Shown here: positions 1 to 9,416 of the stretch, piece by piece
Numbering within the stretch: position 1 is the first letter of the stretch
How the letters are laid out: each line of letters begins with the position of its first letter
Assembly (NCBI GenBank): GCA_026391215.1
Contig: JAPLDX010000090.1
Coordinates: forward strand, 38,599-102,598
Direction: 5' to 3'
Source: Bacteroidia bacterium
Lineage (GTDB): Bacteria; Bacteroidota; Bacteroidia; Bacteroidales; VadinHA17
Length of the DNA: 64,000 nt
The notes under the pieces: model-generated
What the model was told of the DNA's origin: nothing
The model's input: only the letters and a program-made list of their open reading frames with translations
Database searches by the model: none
Translations under genes and position numbers: made by a program

Positions 1-1432
1 TTAATCCTGATTCTTTTACTATCCTTTCCACAACATCTTCCCAGCCCAGAGTCATAAGATGTATTCCATTTACTCCTTTCTTCCCTTTGAGTGATTCTAT
101 GATTTCCAGCACTATCTGTATTCCTTCCTCTGCTGCTCCGTCTCCTGCCTTCTCCATACGCTTCAGAACATTCTCCGGTAAAAAGACTCCCGGAACTTTG
201 TCATGAAGGTATCTGGCCACATTATAACTTTTCAAAGGTGCGATGCCAACCAATATGAAGACCTTTTTAAGCACATCTCTTTTATCCAGCTCTTCCATCC
301 AATTGCTCAGCCTTGAAGGTTCAAAAATGATATTTGTCTGGAAGAACTGTGCGCCTGCATTGACTTTTTTATGATCTCTTATAGCTTGCAATTCAGGATC
401 GGATGCAAATGGCGATGTTGCTGCGCCAAGAAAATACATGGGAGGATATTTTATATTTCTTCCATCAAGATAAATACCTTCATCTCTCATTTTCCTCAGT
501 ATCCATAGCATCTGGACAGAATCTATATCAAGAAGATTCATCTCTGCAGTTGGTGCCGGGCCAACTTTCGGGCTGTCGCCTGTTACGCACAGAATATTTT
601 TCACTCCGAACTGGCTGGAACCTATTACTGTGGACTGAAGCCCTATGCGGGTGGTATCGCGGGCAGCTATTTGCAGTACAGGTTCAACATGCAGGTCATT
701 TGCCACCCTGCAGCATGCCAGGCTCGACATTTTAGGATTTGCTGAAGCAGCGTCAGTAAAATTAATAGCAGTTACATAAGGCCTTACAAGCTCAATATCC
801 CTGATAAGTTTTCCTGAAGCTGCACCCAGCGGAGGTATTACCTCCGTGGCAACTATAAATTCACCGTTCCTTAATTTTGTTTCCAGATTTGAAGCAGGTT
901 CCTGATAAGAGGCAGGATGAAAATCAGAATCCCCGGCCCACCATTCCGGCTGCCGGATAGTTTTGAAAACAGAATCCCAGGTCCTGTCGCTCTTTTCCTT
1001 GTCTCTTGATAAGTATCCACTCAGAAATGAAACAGTACCAACCTTTCTCACCTGGCGTATCACTTCTCCCCAGGTTTCAGTTCCGACCTTGTTATAGTCG
1101 AGAGGGGGTAATACCTCAAGAAGGGTTTCCTTGCGTCCTGTTTTCAGCGCTCTTTTATAAATGGCGTACCAGATGCAATCACGTGTCTCATCTACGTAAC
1201 ATTTTTTTTCAGGTGTTACTCCTCCGCAGGGTCCGTTTCTCAATCCTTTAGGACACTCCATCGGACAGATCATGGCTGTCTCCTGCAAGAGGCAATTTCC
1301 GCACATTCTGCAGCCAAAAACAGGTCCTTTGATAATTAGTTCTGTTTTGGCAAGGAGTCTTCGGCCGAATTTTTCCTTCTTAAAGGGATAAAAGGCAGGC
1401 TGCCATCTGCGGGAGGGTTTGATACCTGACAT
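1..1432 (-). CDS. Methylenetetrahydrofolate reductase with N-terminal MetV-like Cys-rich domain fused to MTHFR domain (partial, continues past left edge)
   Basis: Open minus-strand frame from ATG at 1432 to the window edge, missing from the ORF track because no stop lies in the window. Translation begins MSGIKPSRRWQPAFYPFKKEKFGRRLLAK and contains GCRMCGNCLLQETAMICPMECPKGLRNGPCGG (MetV/MTHFR_C-like), then MTHFR-like EFIVATEVIPPLGAASGKLIRDIELVRPYVTAINFTDAASANPKMSSLA and VTGDSPKVGPAPTAEMNLLDIDSVQML. Confidence 0.85.
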   Translation of the reverse strand, partial: MSGIKPSRRWQPAFYPFKKEKFGRRLLAKTELIIKGPVFGCRMCGNCLLQETAMICPMECPKGLRNGPCGGVTPEKKCYVDETRDCIWYAIYKRALKTGRKETLLEVLPPLDYNKVGTETWGEVIRQVRKVGTVSFLSGYLSRDKEKSDRTWDSVFKTIRQPEWWAGDSDFHPASYQEPASNLETKLRNGEFIVATEVIPPLGAASGKLIRDIELVRPYVTAINFTDAASANPKMSSLACCRVANDLHVEPVLQIAARDTTRIGLQSTVIGSSQFGVKNILCVTGDSPKVGPAPTAEMNLLDIDSVQMLWILRKMRDEGIYLDGRNIKYPPMYFLGAATSPFASDPELQAIRDHKKVNAGAQFFQTNIIFEPSRLSNWMEELDKRDVLKKVFILVGIAPLKSYNVARYLHDKVPGVFLPENVLKRMEKAGDGAAEEGIQIVLEIIESLKGKKGVNGIHLMTLGWEDVVERIVKESGL

Positions 1433-2271
1433 TATTGCCGGCTCTGGAAATATTCAACAAATCTTACTGCATAGTCATCCCTCCCAAGGACCAGGTCTGT
1501 AGCACGTACCATAGCAGTTATTTTTTCGGGATTGGCGATGGGACATGTCAGCCCGTTATAGATTGACAGAGCCATATATGATGCATTCAATGTCTCCCTG
1601 TCGGGTAATCCGAAAGAAATATTGCTGGCGCCCTGGGTAATATTATGGCCCAGCTTCTGATGCACAAGCCTCATTGTTTCCAGGGTTACCATGCAGGCTT
1701 TCTGATCAGCGCTTACTGCCATAGCCAGAGGGTCAATAATAACATCCTCTGCTTTAATCCCGGCTTTTATAGCTCGTTCAATTATTTTTTCCGCAACTGC
1801 TACTCTTTTTACCGGGTCATTCGTGATTCCTTCCTCGTCCATGCATAATCCTATAATTGCAGCACCATACTCCTTTGCTACCGGCAGAAGAGCTTTCATT
1901 GAAGCCTCTTCACCGTTTACTGAATTTATAAGACATTTGCCCTCTGCTGCTTTTAGAGCAGCCTCTATGGCTTTTGGATTCGGTGAATCCAGACACAGGG
2001 GAACTTCAAATTTATCCTGAAGCCTTTTTACGGTTTCCGCAAGCAGCTTCACATCATCCACACCGGGAAATCCGACATTCACATCAAGCACATCAGCACC
2101 TGCTTTAATCTGACATTCTGCAAGTTCGAGAACATATTCAAAATTTCCTTCCAGGAGGGTGGAAACCAGCTTTTTCCTCCTGGTTGGATTTATGGATTCA
2201 CCTATGATAATGACAGGGCCGCTGGTATCAATTATAACTTCCTTGTACCTCCCCTTAAGAATTGTTTTCAT
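1432..2271 (-). CDS. Methyltetrahydrofolate:corrinoid methyltransferase (pterin-binding, AcsE/MtgA-like)
   Basis: IIIGESINPTRRKK, ADVLDVNVGFPGVDD, LCLDSPNPKAIEAALKA, LINSVNGE, NITQGASNISFGLP: pterin-binding TIM-barrel motifs. Abuts the MetV-MetF gene and the corrinoid protein. Confidence 0.88.
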   Translation of the reverse strand: MKTILKGRYKEVIIDTSGPVIIIGESINPTRRKKLVSTLLEGNFEYVLELAECQIKAGADVLDVNVGFPGVDDVKLLAETVKRLQDKFEVPLCLDSPNPKAIEAALKAAEGKCLINSVNGEEASMKALLPVAKEYGAAIIGLCMDEEGITNDPVKRVAVAEKIIERAIKAGIKAEDVIIDPLAMAVSADQKACMVTLETMRLVHQKLGHNITQGASNISFGLPDRETLNASYMALSIYNGLTCPIANPEKITAMVRATDLVLGRDDYAVRFVEYFQSRQ

Positions 2272-2287
2272 TTCGCGTATTTTCCAG

Positions 2288-2956
2288 CTAAGATACTATT
2301 TGGTTCAAATAATTTACTGCTCCCTGCGGGTCGGGAGAATAATAATCTGCTCCTATTTTTTCACAATATTCCTTAGTGACAGGTGCACCACCAACGAGAA
2401 TTTTAATGCCGGATTTTTTTTCACGGATAGCCGTGACGGTTTTCTTCATGTTTTCCATGGTTGTGGTAAGCAAGGCTGAGAGACCTATTACTGCTCCGGG
2501 ATTTTCATCAATGGCTTTAATGAACTTATCTGTCCCTACATCCACTCCAAGGTCTATCACTTCCCATCCTCCTCCCTCGATCATCATAGCCACAAGGTTT
2601 TTACCTATATCGTGCAGGTCACCTGCTACGGTACCGATAATAAATTTCCCTTTCCTCTTGGCTTCTCCTGACTGGAAAAATGGTTTAAGATGTTTCATAG
2701 CGCTGCTCATAGATTTAGCTGCCATTAACATCTGGGGCACATAAATTTCCTTCCTGCTGAATTTGTCCCCGACAATTGCCATTGCAGGAATCAACGCCTT
2801 TTCAAGAATATCACCAGGCTTCATTCCATCGTCGATGGCCTTCCTTGTCAGTTCATCGGCTCCATCCTGGCCTTTCATATCTGGTGGATAAGGAGATGCT
2901 TTATCTATTTTACCAAATTCAACACAACTGGAAATCTTACTTAAAATATCATCCAT
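2288..2956 (-). CDS. Corrinoid (B12)-binding methyltransferase subunit (MtbC/MtaC-like)
   Basis: GTVAGDLHDIGKNLVAMMIEGGGWEVIDLGVDV (DxHxxG B12-binding motif) and GLSALLTTTMENMK, with N-terminal helical cap domain. Confidence 0.92.
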   Translation of the reverse strand: MDDILSKISSCVEFGKIDKASPYPPDMKGQDGADELTRKAIDDGMKPGDILEKALIPAMAIVGDKFSRKEIYVPQMLMAAKSMSSAMKHLKPFFQSGEAKRKGKFIIGTVAGDLHDIGKNLVAMMIEGGGWEVIDLGVDVGTDKFIKAIDENPGAVIGLSALLTTTMENMKKTVTAIREKKSGIKILVGGAPVTKEYCEKIGADYYSPDPQGAVNYLNQIVS

Positions 2957-3145
2957 AGATTATCTGTATTTGAAAAAGACAAAATTATGATAATAGATCA
3001 GTGTTTACTTTGATTCTGTATCAAATTTAGTAATTAATTTAATTTTGCAACCGATTGCAATTATTTTTTTAAGATTTTTATACTGTAAGTTGATTATCTT
3101 TATTACAATAGCATATATTTTACAAAAGGGTAAATTCTGTTATAT

Positions 3146-4669
3146 ATGAAATACTTTGTGATTTTGGCTTTAAGCTGTTTCTTCAGCCTTGCTTCCGCTC
3201 AGAACATGGATACAGGAATCTTTCAGAACAGTAAAGATATCGGGAATCCTAAGAATCCCGGTTCTGCACTCTATGATGCAGCAGACCAAACCTATACCCT
3301 GAAAGGTTCAGGCTATAACATATGGTTTGAGAGAGATGAATTCCACTTCCTCTATAATGAAATAAAAGGGGACTTTATCATGACTGCCAATTTTAAATTT
3401 ACAGGCGATGGCAGTAACCCACACAGAAAGACCGGATGGATGCTGCGTGCATCGACAAATGATGATTCGCCGCATATCTCGGCCGTCCTTCATGGTGACG
3501 GTCTGACAGTGATGCAATGGAGAGACTTCGCCGGAGCTCCAATGAAAGATCCCGAAGACGAGGTGTTTGCAAAAGGATCCGGCTATGAAATCATCCAGAT
3601 AGAACGTGCCGGCAAGATTATTTTCATGAGGGCAGCACACCAGGGAGAGCCACTTGAAACAATCGGATCATACGAAATGATGAACCTTCCTGATGAGATT
3701 ATAGCAGGACCTTTCATCTGCTCCCATGATTCTGATATTGTTGAAGAAGCAACTATATGGAACGTCCGCATTGATAAACCTGTCGGAGATAACCTTAATC
3801 CCGGCAGAGAAGGTTCTTCCGGATGTCGTCTTGAAACGATGGATGTCTTTGACGGCAAGAGAACTATTATATTTGAGAAGGCAGGCAGGTTTGAAGCTCC
3901 AAACTGGATGCCCGATGGCAAAAAGCTCCTTTTTAATATGGATGGACTGCTGTATAAAATACCGGTGACCGGAGGAGAAATTGAAAAGCTAAATACTGGT
4001 TTTGCCGACAGGAACAATAATGATCATGGCATTTCATTCAATGGTAAATTACTGGCTATCAGTCATCAGCGCGAAGGTTTGCCAGGAGGTGGCTCAACAG
4101 TTTATGTTCTTCCGCTTAAGGGAGGCACTCCCCGCATGGTAACTGAAAACACTCCCTCATACTGGCATGGATGGGCACCAAATAATAAAGAGGTGGTATA
4201 TGTTGCCCAGCGGAATGGTAAAAATATCTATAACATTTACAGGAATTCAATAAAGGGAGGCAAAGAGGTTGCTCTTACCGACATCGGGCCCGGTGAGCAT
4301 GTGGATGGATGTGAATATTCTCCTGACGGTAAATATATTTATTATAATGGCAGCCATACCGGGAACATGCAGATCTGGCGCATGAAACCTGACGGTACGG
4401 GCAGAGAACAGCTTACTTTCGATGAATATAGAAACTGGTTCCCCCATATTTCAACCGATGGCAAATGGATAGCTTTCATTTCATTCCCTCCTGATATAGA
4501 AAAAAACAGCCACCCTTCGTACAAACGGGTCATGCTCAGGCTGATGCCTGTGACAGGAGGTCAGCCAAAGGTTATTGCATATCTTTACGGCGGACAGGGA
4601 ACAATTAACGTTCCCTCCTGGTCCCCCGACAGCAGACATATTGCATTTGTCAGTAATTCAGGGAAATAG
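3146..4669 (+). CDS. Secreted TolB-like WD40/PD40 beta-propeller protein
   Basis: Signal peptide MKYFVILALSCFFSLASAQ; repeated PD40 motifs such as NWMPDGKKLLFN, EYSPDGKYIYYNGSHTGNMQIWRMKPDGTGREQLTF, SWSPDSRHIAFVS. Confidence 0.8.
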   Translation: MKYFVILALSCFFSLASAQNMDTGIFQNSKDIGNPKNPGSALYDAADQTYTLKGSGYNIWFERDEFHFLYNEIKGDFIMTANFKFTGDGSNPHRKTGWMLRASTNDDSPHISAVLHGDGLTVMQWRDFAGAPMKDPEDEVFAKGSGYEIIQIERAGKIIFMRAAHQGEPLETIGSYEMMNLPDEIIAGPFICSHDSDIVEEATIWNVRIDKPVGDNLNPGREGSSGCRLETMDVFDGKRTIIFEKAGRFEAPNWMPDGKKLLFNMDGLLYKIPVTGGEIEKLNTGFADRNNNDHGISFNGKLLAISHQREGLPGGGSTVYVLPLKGGTPRMVTENTPSYWHGWAPNNKEVVYVAQRNGKNIYNIYRNSIKGGKEVALTDIGPGEHVDGCEYSPDGKYIYYNGSHTGNMQIWRMKPDGTGREQLTFDEYRNWFPHISTDGKWIAFISFPPDIEKNSHPSYKRVMLRLMPVTGGQPKVIAYLYGGQGTINVPSWSPDSRHIAFVSNSGK

Positions 4670-4743
4670 ACAGCAGATAATCATATATTGAATAAAAACT
4701 TCGTGAATATAAAAAAAGAATTTACTTTGCTTCGGGTAAACTA

Positions 4744-5466
4744 TTGCTAATGATATTCTCAGGTCTCTATACAATTCTTACAGTACCCGTTTACGGAATA
4801 CTATATGTCTTTACTGCATTAGGGGTCCTTATGGCCATGTTTTTATCGATAATAAATGCCAAAAGACCGGTATTCTTCCTGTCACGGATATGGGCCAAAT
4901 CGGTATTTCTCCTTATGGGAAAATCCATACATGTCACCGGCAGGGAGAATATAAATAAAAAAGATAAATACATACTGATAGCAAATCATGCCAGCCTTTT
5001 TGATATAGTGGCAATTATGTCAGTTTACCCTGAGGTTTCATGGTTCGGACATGAACGTCTTTTAAAGGTACCGGTATTAAGCAGTTTCCTGAAAATGACA
5101 GATTATGTTCCATTCAGGGATCCAACGGTCACAAACACACGCCATATGCTTGAACAGCTGATGGATAGAGCAAACAACAGGTCGGTGGCTTTGTTCCCGG
5201 AAGGCACAAGAACTACAAGTGGCAAGATCAATCCATTTTTCAGAGGCTTTATTTACTTATTCCGGTCCAGGGAAATAGGCCTATTGCCTGTCACTCTAAA
5301 TGGTTTTTATGATTTCAAGCCAAAAACAAGGTTCTACATCAATTTCGGGAAAAGGCTTGAAGTGATAATCCATAAACCTATACCAAGGGAAGATCTTATA
5401 GATAAAGATGACAACGAGATAGTTGAAACAGTTAAAACTGTAATAGAATCAGCATATCATAAATGA
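4744..5466 (+). CDS. 1-acyl-sn-glycerol-3-phosphate acyltransferase (PlsC family)
   Basis: NHASLFDIVAIM (HX4D motif) and LFPEGTRTTSGKINPFFRGF. Confidence 0.9.
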   Translation: MLMIFSGLYTILTVPVYGILYVFTALGVLMAMFLSIINAKRPVFFLSRIWAKSVFLLMGKSIHVTGRENINKKDKYILIANHASLFDIVAIMSVYPEVSWFGHERLLKVPVLSSFLKMTDYVPFRDPTVTNTRHMLEQLMDRANNRSVALFPEGTRTTSGKINPFFRGFIYLFRSREIGLLPVTLNGFYDFKPKTRFYINFGKRLEVIIHKPIPREDLIDKDDNEIVETVKTVIESAYHK

Positions 5467-6413
5467 AAGAATCAAAACAAATGGCAGAAGAAAAAAAAGA
5501 AAAGTGGGTTTTTATAGTTAATCCGATAGCGGGAAATGGATTTGCTTTATCCTTCGTTCCTGTAATAGAGAAGAAGATAAAGGAATTTAATATTGACGCG
5601 GAAATCCTCATGACAGAAAGGCCGGGGCATGCTTCAGAGCTTTCAAAGAGTTCCGCAGAAAAAGGTGCCAGGTATATTATCGGGGTTGGCGGCGATGGAA
5701 CGATTAATGAAATCGCCAGGCCTCTTATAAATAATAAGGAAGTTATCGTCGGTATTGTTCCGGCCGGAACTGGCAATGATTATGGGCAGATACCCGGATT
5801 CCCAAACCGGTTCAATGATAATGACTGGGAGATATTTTTCAGGAAAAACATTATCTCCCAGGATGTGGGAATCGTAAATGGCACAATTTTTCTGAACGGA
5901 CTGGGAATTGGCTTTGATGCCGAAGTTGCAGCCCAGAACTATACCGAAGGAGGTAAAGTCAAAAAAGGAGGGGGTGATAAATACATCTGGCATATTGTGA
6001 AAACACTTCTGCTTTTCAGGGAAAAAAGGATGTTAGTCATAAGCAACGGGGAACGTCATGAAACCGAATGCTTTATGAATACAATTTCTATCGGAAGACG
6101 GTTTGCCGGCAGCTTTTTTTTAACCCCAAAAGCAATAGCCAATGATGGCTTGCTGGATGTCTGCTCAATTAAAAAATTAAATCTTTTTCACAGGTTCAGA
6201 CTATTGCTGATGGTCCCGAAGGGCAATCATATTACTGACAAAAGGGTTAATTATTTTCAAACTTCATCCATTGACCTTGAATTCCCCAAAGAGGTCCCAT
6301 ATCATGTTGATGGTGAAATGTATTATGCCAGAATATTCAAAATCAGGATTATCAAGGGAGGACTTAATATAATTTACAATCCTGACGGCAACCATTTCTT
6401 TAAAAGGACCTGA
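5463..6413 (+). CDS. Diacylglycerol/lipid kinase family protein (YegS/DagK-like)
   Basis: VNPIAGNG, GGDGTINEIARPL, GIVPAGTGNDYGQ; ATG overlaps the PlsC stop. Confidence 0.9.
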   Translation: MKESKQMAEEKKEKWVFIVNPIAGNGFALSFVPVIEKKIKEFNIDAEILMTERPGHASELSKSSAEKGARYIIGVGGDGTINEIARPLINNKEVIVGIVPAGTGNDYGQIPGFPNRFNDNDWEIFFRKNIISQDVGIVNGTIFLNGLGIGFDAEVAAQNYTEGGKVKKGGGDKYIWHIVKTLLLFREKRMLVISNGERHETECFMNTISIGRRFAGSFFLTPKAIANDGLLDVCSIKKLNLFHRFRLLLMVPKGNHITDKRVNYFQTSSIDLEFPKEVPYHVDGEMYYARIFKIRIIKGGLNIIYNPDGNHFFKRT

Positions 6414-6414
6414 T

Positions 6415-7071
6415 GTGAACAGCTATATTGCTTTCTTTGACATGGACCGGACCATAACAAAAGCGGTCAGCGGCAATGTGCTTGCATTGACTGCATACAG
6501 GAAAGGGCTGATGTCAAATTCTGACATGCTTTATGCTATATGGCTTCTGTTAGGTTATAAGTTATCCTTTAAGGATCCTCAAAAGATAATATATGAGATG
6601 GCTGGATGGGTTAAGGGCATTCCCGAAAAGACATTGAATGACCTTTCTGTTGAAATCACACATAAAACTCTCCTGCCTGCTGTATATCCTGATGCTATTT
6701 CCGAAATCAGAATGCACTCTGAAAATAAGGCAAGGACAGTAATCCTTTCATCCTCTCCTGCTCCTGTCTGCCGTGAAATGTCAAAAGCACTGGGCATTGA
6801 TGATTTCGTTTGTTCTGAACTTGAAGTAGCAGACGGTGTTCTTACGGGACGCTCCCTGAGACCTCTCTGTTTCGGCTCCGAAAAAGTCATCAGGATGAAA
6901 GAGTATTGTGAAATAAATAACACTGATCCCGGCAAGTGCTGGTACTATGGAGATTCAATAGCCGATTTCCCGGCTCTATCTGTAGTCGGCCATCCGGTTT
7001 GTGTCAATCCCGACAGGAAACTGCTTATAAAAGCCAGGGAGAACAGATGGAAAATATGTTACTGGGAGTAA
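6415..7071 (+). CDS. HAD-IB family phosphatase (phosphoserine phosphatase-like)
   Basis: GTG start; FFDMDRTIT (DxDxT), SSSPAPVCREMSKALGI, YGDSIADFPAL. Confidence 0.85.
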   Translation: MNSYIAFFDMDRTITKAVSGNVLALTAYRKGLMSNSDMLYAIWLLLGYKLSFKDPQKIIYEMAGWVKGIPEKTLNDLSVEITHKTLLPAVYPDAISEIRMHSENKARTVILSSSPAPVCREMSKALGIDDFVCSELEVADGVLTGRSLRPLCFGSEKVIRMKEYCEINNTDPGKCWYYGDSIADFPALSVVGHPVCVNPDRKLLIKARENRWKICYWE

Positions 7072-7079
7072 ATACCCCC

Positions 7080-7116
7080 GGTCACACTAAAGTGTGACCT
7101 GCCCCCTAAAGGGGGC
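7080..7116. terminator. Two consecutive hairpins after the lipid triad
   Basis: Perfect inverted repeat ggtcacact-aa-agtgtgacc (7080-7099), then gccccc-taaa-gggggc (7101-7116). Terminator-like but without a clear T-tract. Confidence 0.4.
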
Positions 7117-7180
7117 TTAATCTCTTGTATTACAGTGTATTAGATAATGGTTTATAGCCCCCCTGTAGGGGGGTCGGGTG

Positions 7181-7228
7181 GGTCGGGCTCAGGTGGGATT
7201 GGGGGGTCGGGCTCAGGTGGGATTGGGG
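7181..7228. repeat. G-rich direct tandem repeat, 24-bp unit x2
   Basis: ggtcgggctcaggtgggattgggg occurs twice in tandem (7181-7204, 7205-7228), preceded by the cccccctgtagggggg inverted repeat. Confidence 0.85.
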
Positions 7229-7294
7229 GTCAGACGAAATTGATTAATTTTGATAATTATACTGTTTGAAAAATCTATTTAAACCATATTACCT

Positions 7295-9406
7295 ATGAAA
7301 AAGTACTTTATTATTTTACCGGCGCTGATTATCCTTTGCGCATGCACTGGCGGCAACAAGGAAAAAATCACTTATCCTGTGACCCGGGCCGGCAACGTCG
7401 TTGATACCATTTTCGGAACTCCGGTTCCTGATCCGTACAGGTGGCTCGAGGATGACATTTCGGAAGAAACCGCTGCCTGGGTAAAGGAGCAGAACCTTGT
7501 CACTTTCGGCTATCTGGAAAAGATCCCTTACAGGGAACAGATCAAAGAACGCCTGACAAAGATGTATAACTATGAAAAATACGGTATTCCTCATAAGGAA
7601 GATGATTATACTTATTTTTCAAAAAATGACGGTCTTCAAAATCAGTATGTTATCTACCGGCAAAAAGAGGGAGCAGAACTTGAAGTTTTTCTCGATCCGA
7701 ATTCATTCTCTGCTGACGGTACGACATCCCTGGGTGAGATGGGTTTTTCAAAGGATGGAAGCCTCGTTGCCTGGTCAATTTCTGAAGGCGGATCAGACTG
7801 GCGCAAGATAATAGTGATGGATGCCCCTGCAAAAAAGATTATCGGGGATACACTAACCGATATCAAGTTCACCGGTATCTCCTGGCAGGGCAATGACGGA
7901 TTTTACTATTCCAGCTACGACAAGCCAAAAGGGAGTGAACTCTCGGCAATGACAGATCACCATAAGCTCTATTATCATAAGCTGGGAACAAAACAATCTG
8001 AAGACAAGGTAGTATTCGGAGCTGATAAAGTAAGAAGATATGTCGGAGGCTATGTTACTGAAGATGAAAGGTATCTTGTCGTTACTGCTTCTGTATCCAC
8101 AACAGGAAATGAATTGTATATAAAGGATCTGACAAAGAAAAACAGTGATTTTCAAACTGTTGTGGGCAATTTTGACAGCGACAGCTATATTATTGACAAC
8201 GACGGATCAAAACTCTACATAGCTACAAATCTGAATGCACCAAATGCAAAGATCATAACTGTGGATGCTGCAAAACCCGGTACTGAAAACTGGGTCGATT
8301 TCATTCCTGAAACAGAAAATGTGCTTAATCCATCGACCGGAGCCGGATTTTTCTTTGCCAGCTACCTTAAGGATGCCATTTCATATGTCAAACAATATGA
8401 TAAAGCTGGTCAGTTTGTCCGCGACATCACACTACCGGGACCAGGAAGTGCCGACGGATTCAATGCGAAAAAGGAAGATACTGAAATCTATTATTCATTT
8501 ACAAATTATACCATCCCTTCGACAATCTATAAAATGAATCCACTCAGCGGAGATGCCGGGATTTACAAAAAACCTTCAGTAGCATTCAATGGTGATGATT
8601 ATGAATCAATCCAGGTTTTTTATGAATCAAAAGACGGAACACGTATCCCTATGATAATCACCTTCAGAAAAAACACTCCGCTTAATGGAAAGAATCCTGC
8701 TATGCTATACGGTTACGGTGGATTTAATTCAAGCATGACACCAGGATTCAGCATTACCAATGCCTTATGGCTTGACATGGGAGGAATTTATGCAGTACCC
8801 AATATCAGGGGAGGTGGCGAATACGGTGAAAAATGGCATCTCGCAGGAACAAAAATGAATAAGCAGAATGTGTACGATGATTTTATAGCTGCTGCTGAAT
8901 ACCTTATTATTAATAAGTATACATCGCCTGATTTTCTGGTAGTAAGAGGCGGTTCAAACGGAGGACTGCTTGTTGGCGCAGTAATGACACAAAGACCTGA
9001 ACTTTTTAAAGTGGCTCTTCCGGCTGTCGGAGTTATGGACATGCTCAGGTATCATAAATTTACTGCCGGAGCAGGCTGGGCTTACGATTACGGAACTGCT
9101 GACGAAAGCCCTGAAATGTTTAACTATATCCTGAAATACTCTCCTGTTCAAAATGTCAGGGAGGGCACTGAATACCCTGCTACTCTTGTAACAACAGGCG
9201 ATCATGATGACAGAGTAGTACCGGCACATTCATTCAAGTTTGCAGCCCATCTGCAGGCAAAACAGGCTGGTTCCGCTCCCGTCCTGATCCGGATCGAAAC
9301 AAAAGCAGGACATAGTGCCGGCACCCCTGTAAGCAAAATCATTGAGCAGTATACCGATATCTACAGCTTCACACTCTGGAACATGGGGATAAAGGAGCTG
9401 AAATGA
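7295..9406 (+). CDS. Prolyl oligopeptidase (S9A family), lipoprotein-type signal
   Basis: YPVTRAGNVVDTIFGTPVPDPYRWLED N-terminus; GGSNGGLL nucleophile elbow; DDRVVPAHSFKFAA and KAGHSAG. Confidence 0.95.
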   Translation: MKKYFIILPALIILCACTGGNKEKITYPVTRAGNVVDTIFGTPVPDPYRWLEDDISEETAAWVKEQNLVTFGYLEKIPYREQIKERLTKMYNYEKYGIPHKEDDYTYFSKNDGLQNQYVIYRQKEGAELEVFLDPNSFSADGTTSLGEMGFSKDGSLVAWSISEGGSDWRKIIVMDAPAKKIIGDTLTDIKFTGISWQGNDGFYYSSYDKPKGSELSAMTDHHKLYYHKLGTKQSEDKVVFGADKVRRYVGGYVTEDERYLVVTASVSTTGNELYIKDLTKKNSDFQTVVGNFDSDSYIIDNDGSKLYIATNLNAPNAKIITVDAAKPGTENWVDFIPETENVLNPSTGAGFFFASYLKDAISYVKQYDKAGQFVRDITLPGPGSADGFNAKKEDTEIYYSFTNYTIPSTIYKMNPLSGDAGIYKKPSVAFNGDDYESIQVFYESKDGTRIPMIITFRKNTPLNGKNPAMLYGYGGFNSSMTPGFSITNALWLDMGGIYAVPNIRGGGEYGEKWHLAGTKMNKQNVYDDFIAAAEYLIINKYTSPDFLVVRGGSNGGLLVGAVMTQRPELFKVALPAVGVMDMLRYHKFTAGAGWAYDYGTADESPEMFNYILKYSPVQNVREGTEYPATLVTTGDHDDRVVPAHSFKFAAHLQAKQAGSAPVLIRIETKAGHSAGTPVSKIIEQYTDIYSFTLWNMGIKELK

Positions 9407-9416
9407 AACAACTATC

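Noticed and set aside
403-1251. Plus-strand ORFs of 110 and 81 aa
   Set aside because: Antisense to the partial MetV-MetF gene, whose minus frame is continuous and motif-rich.
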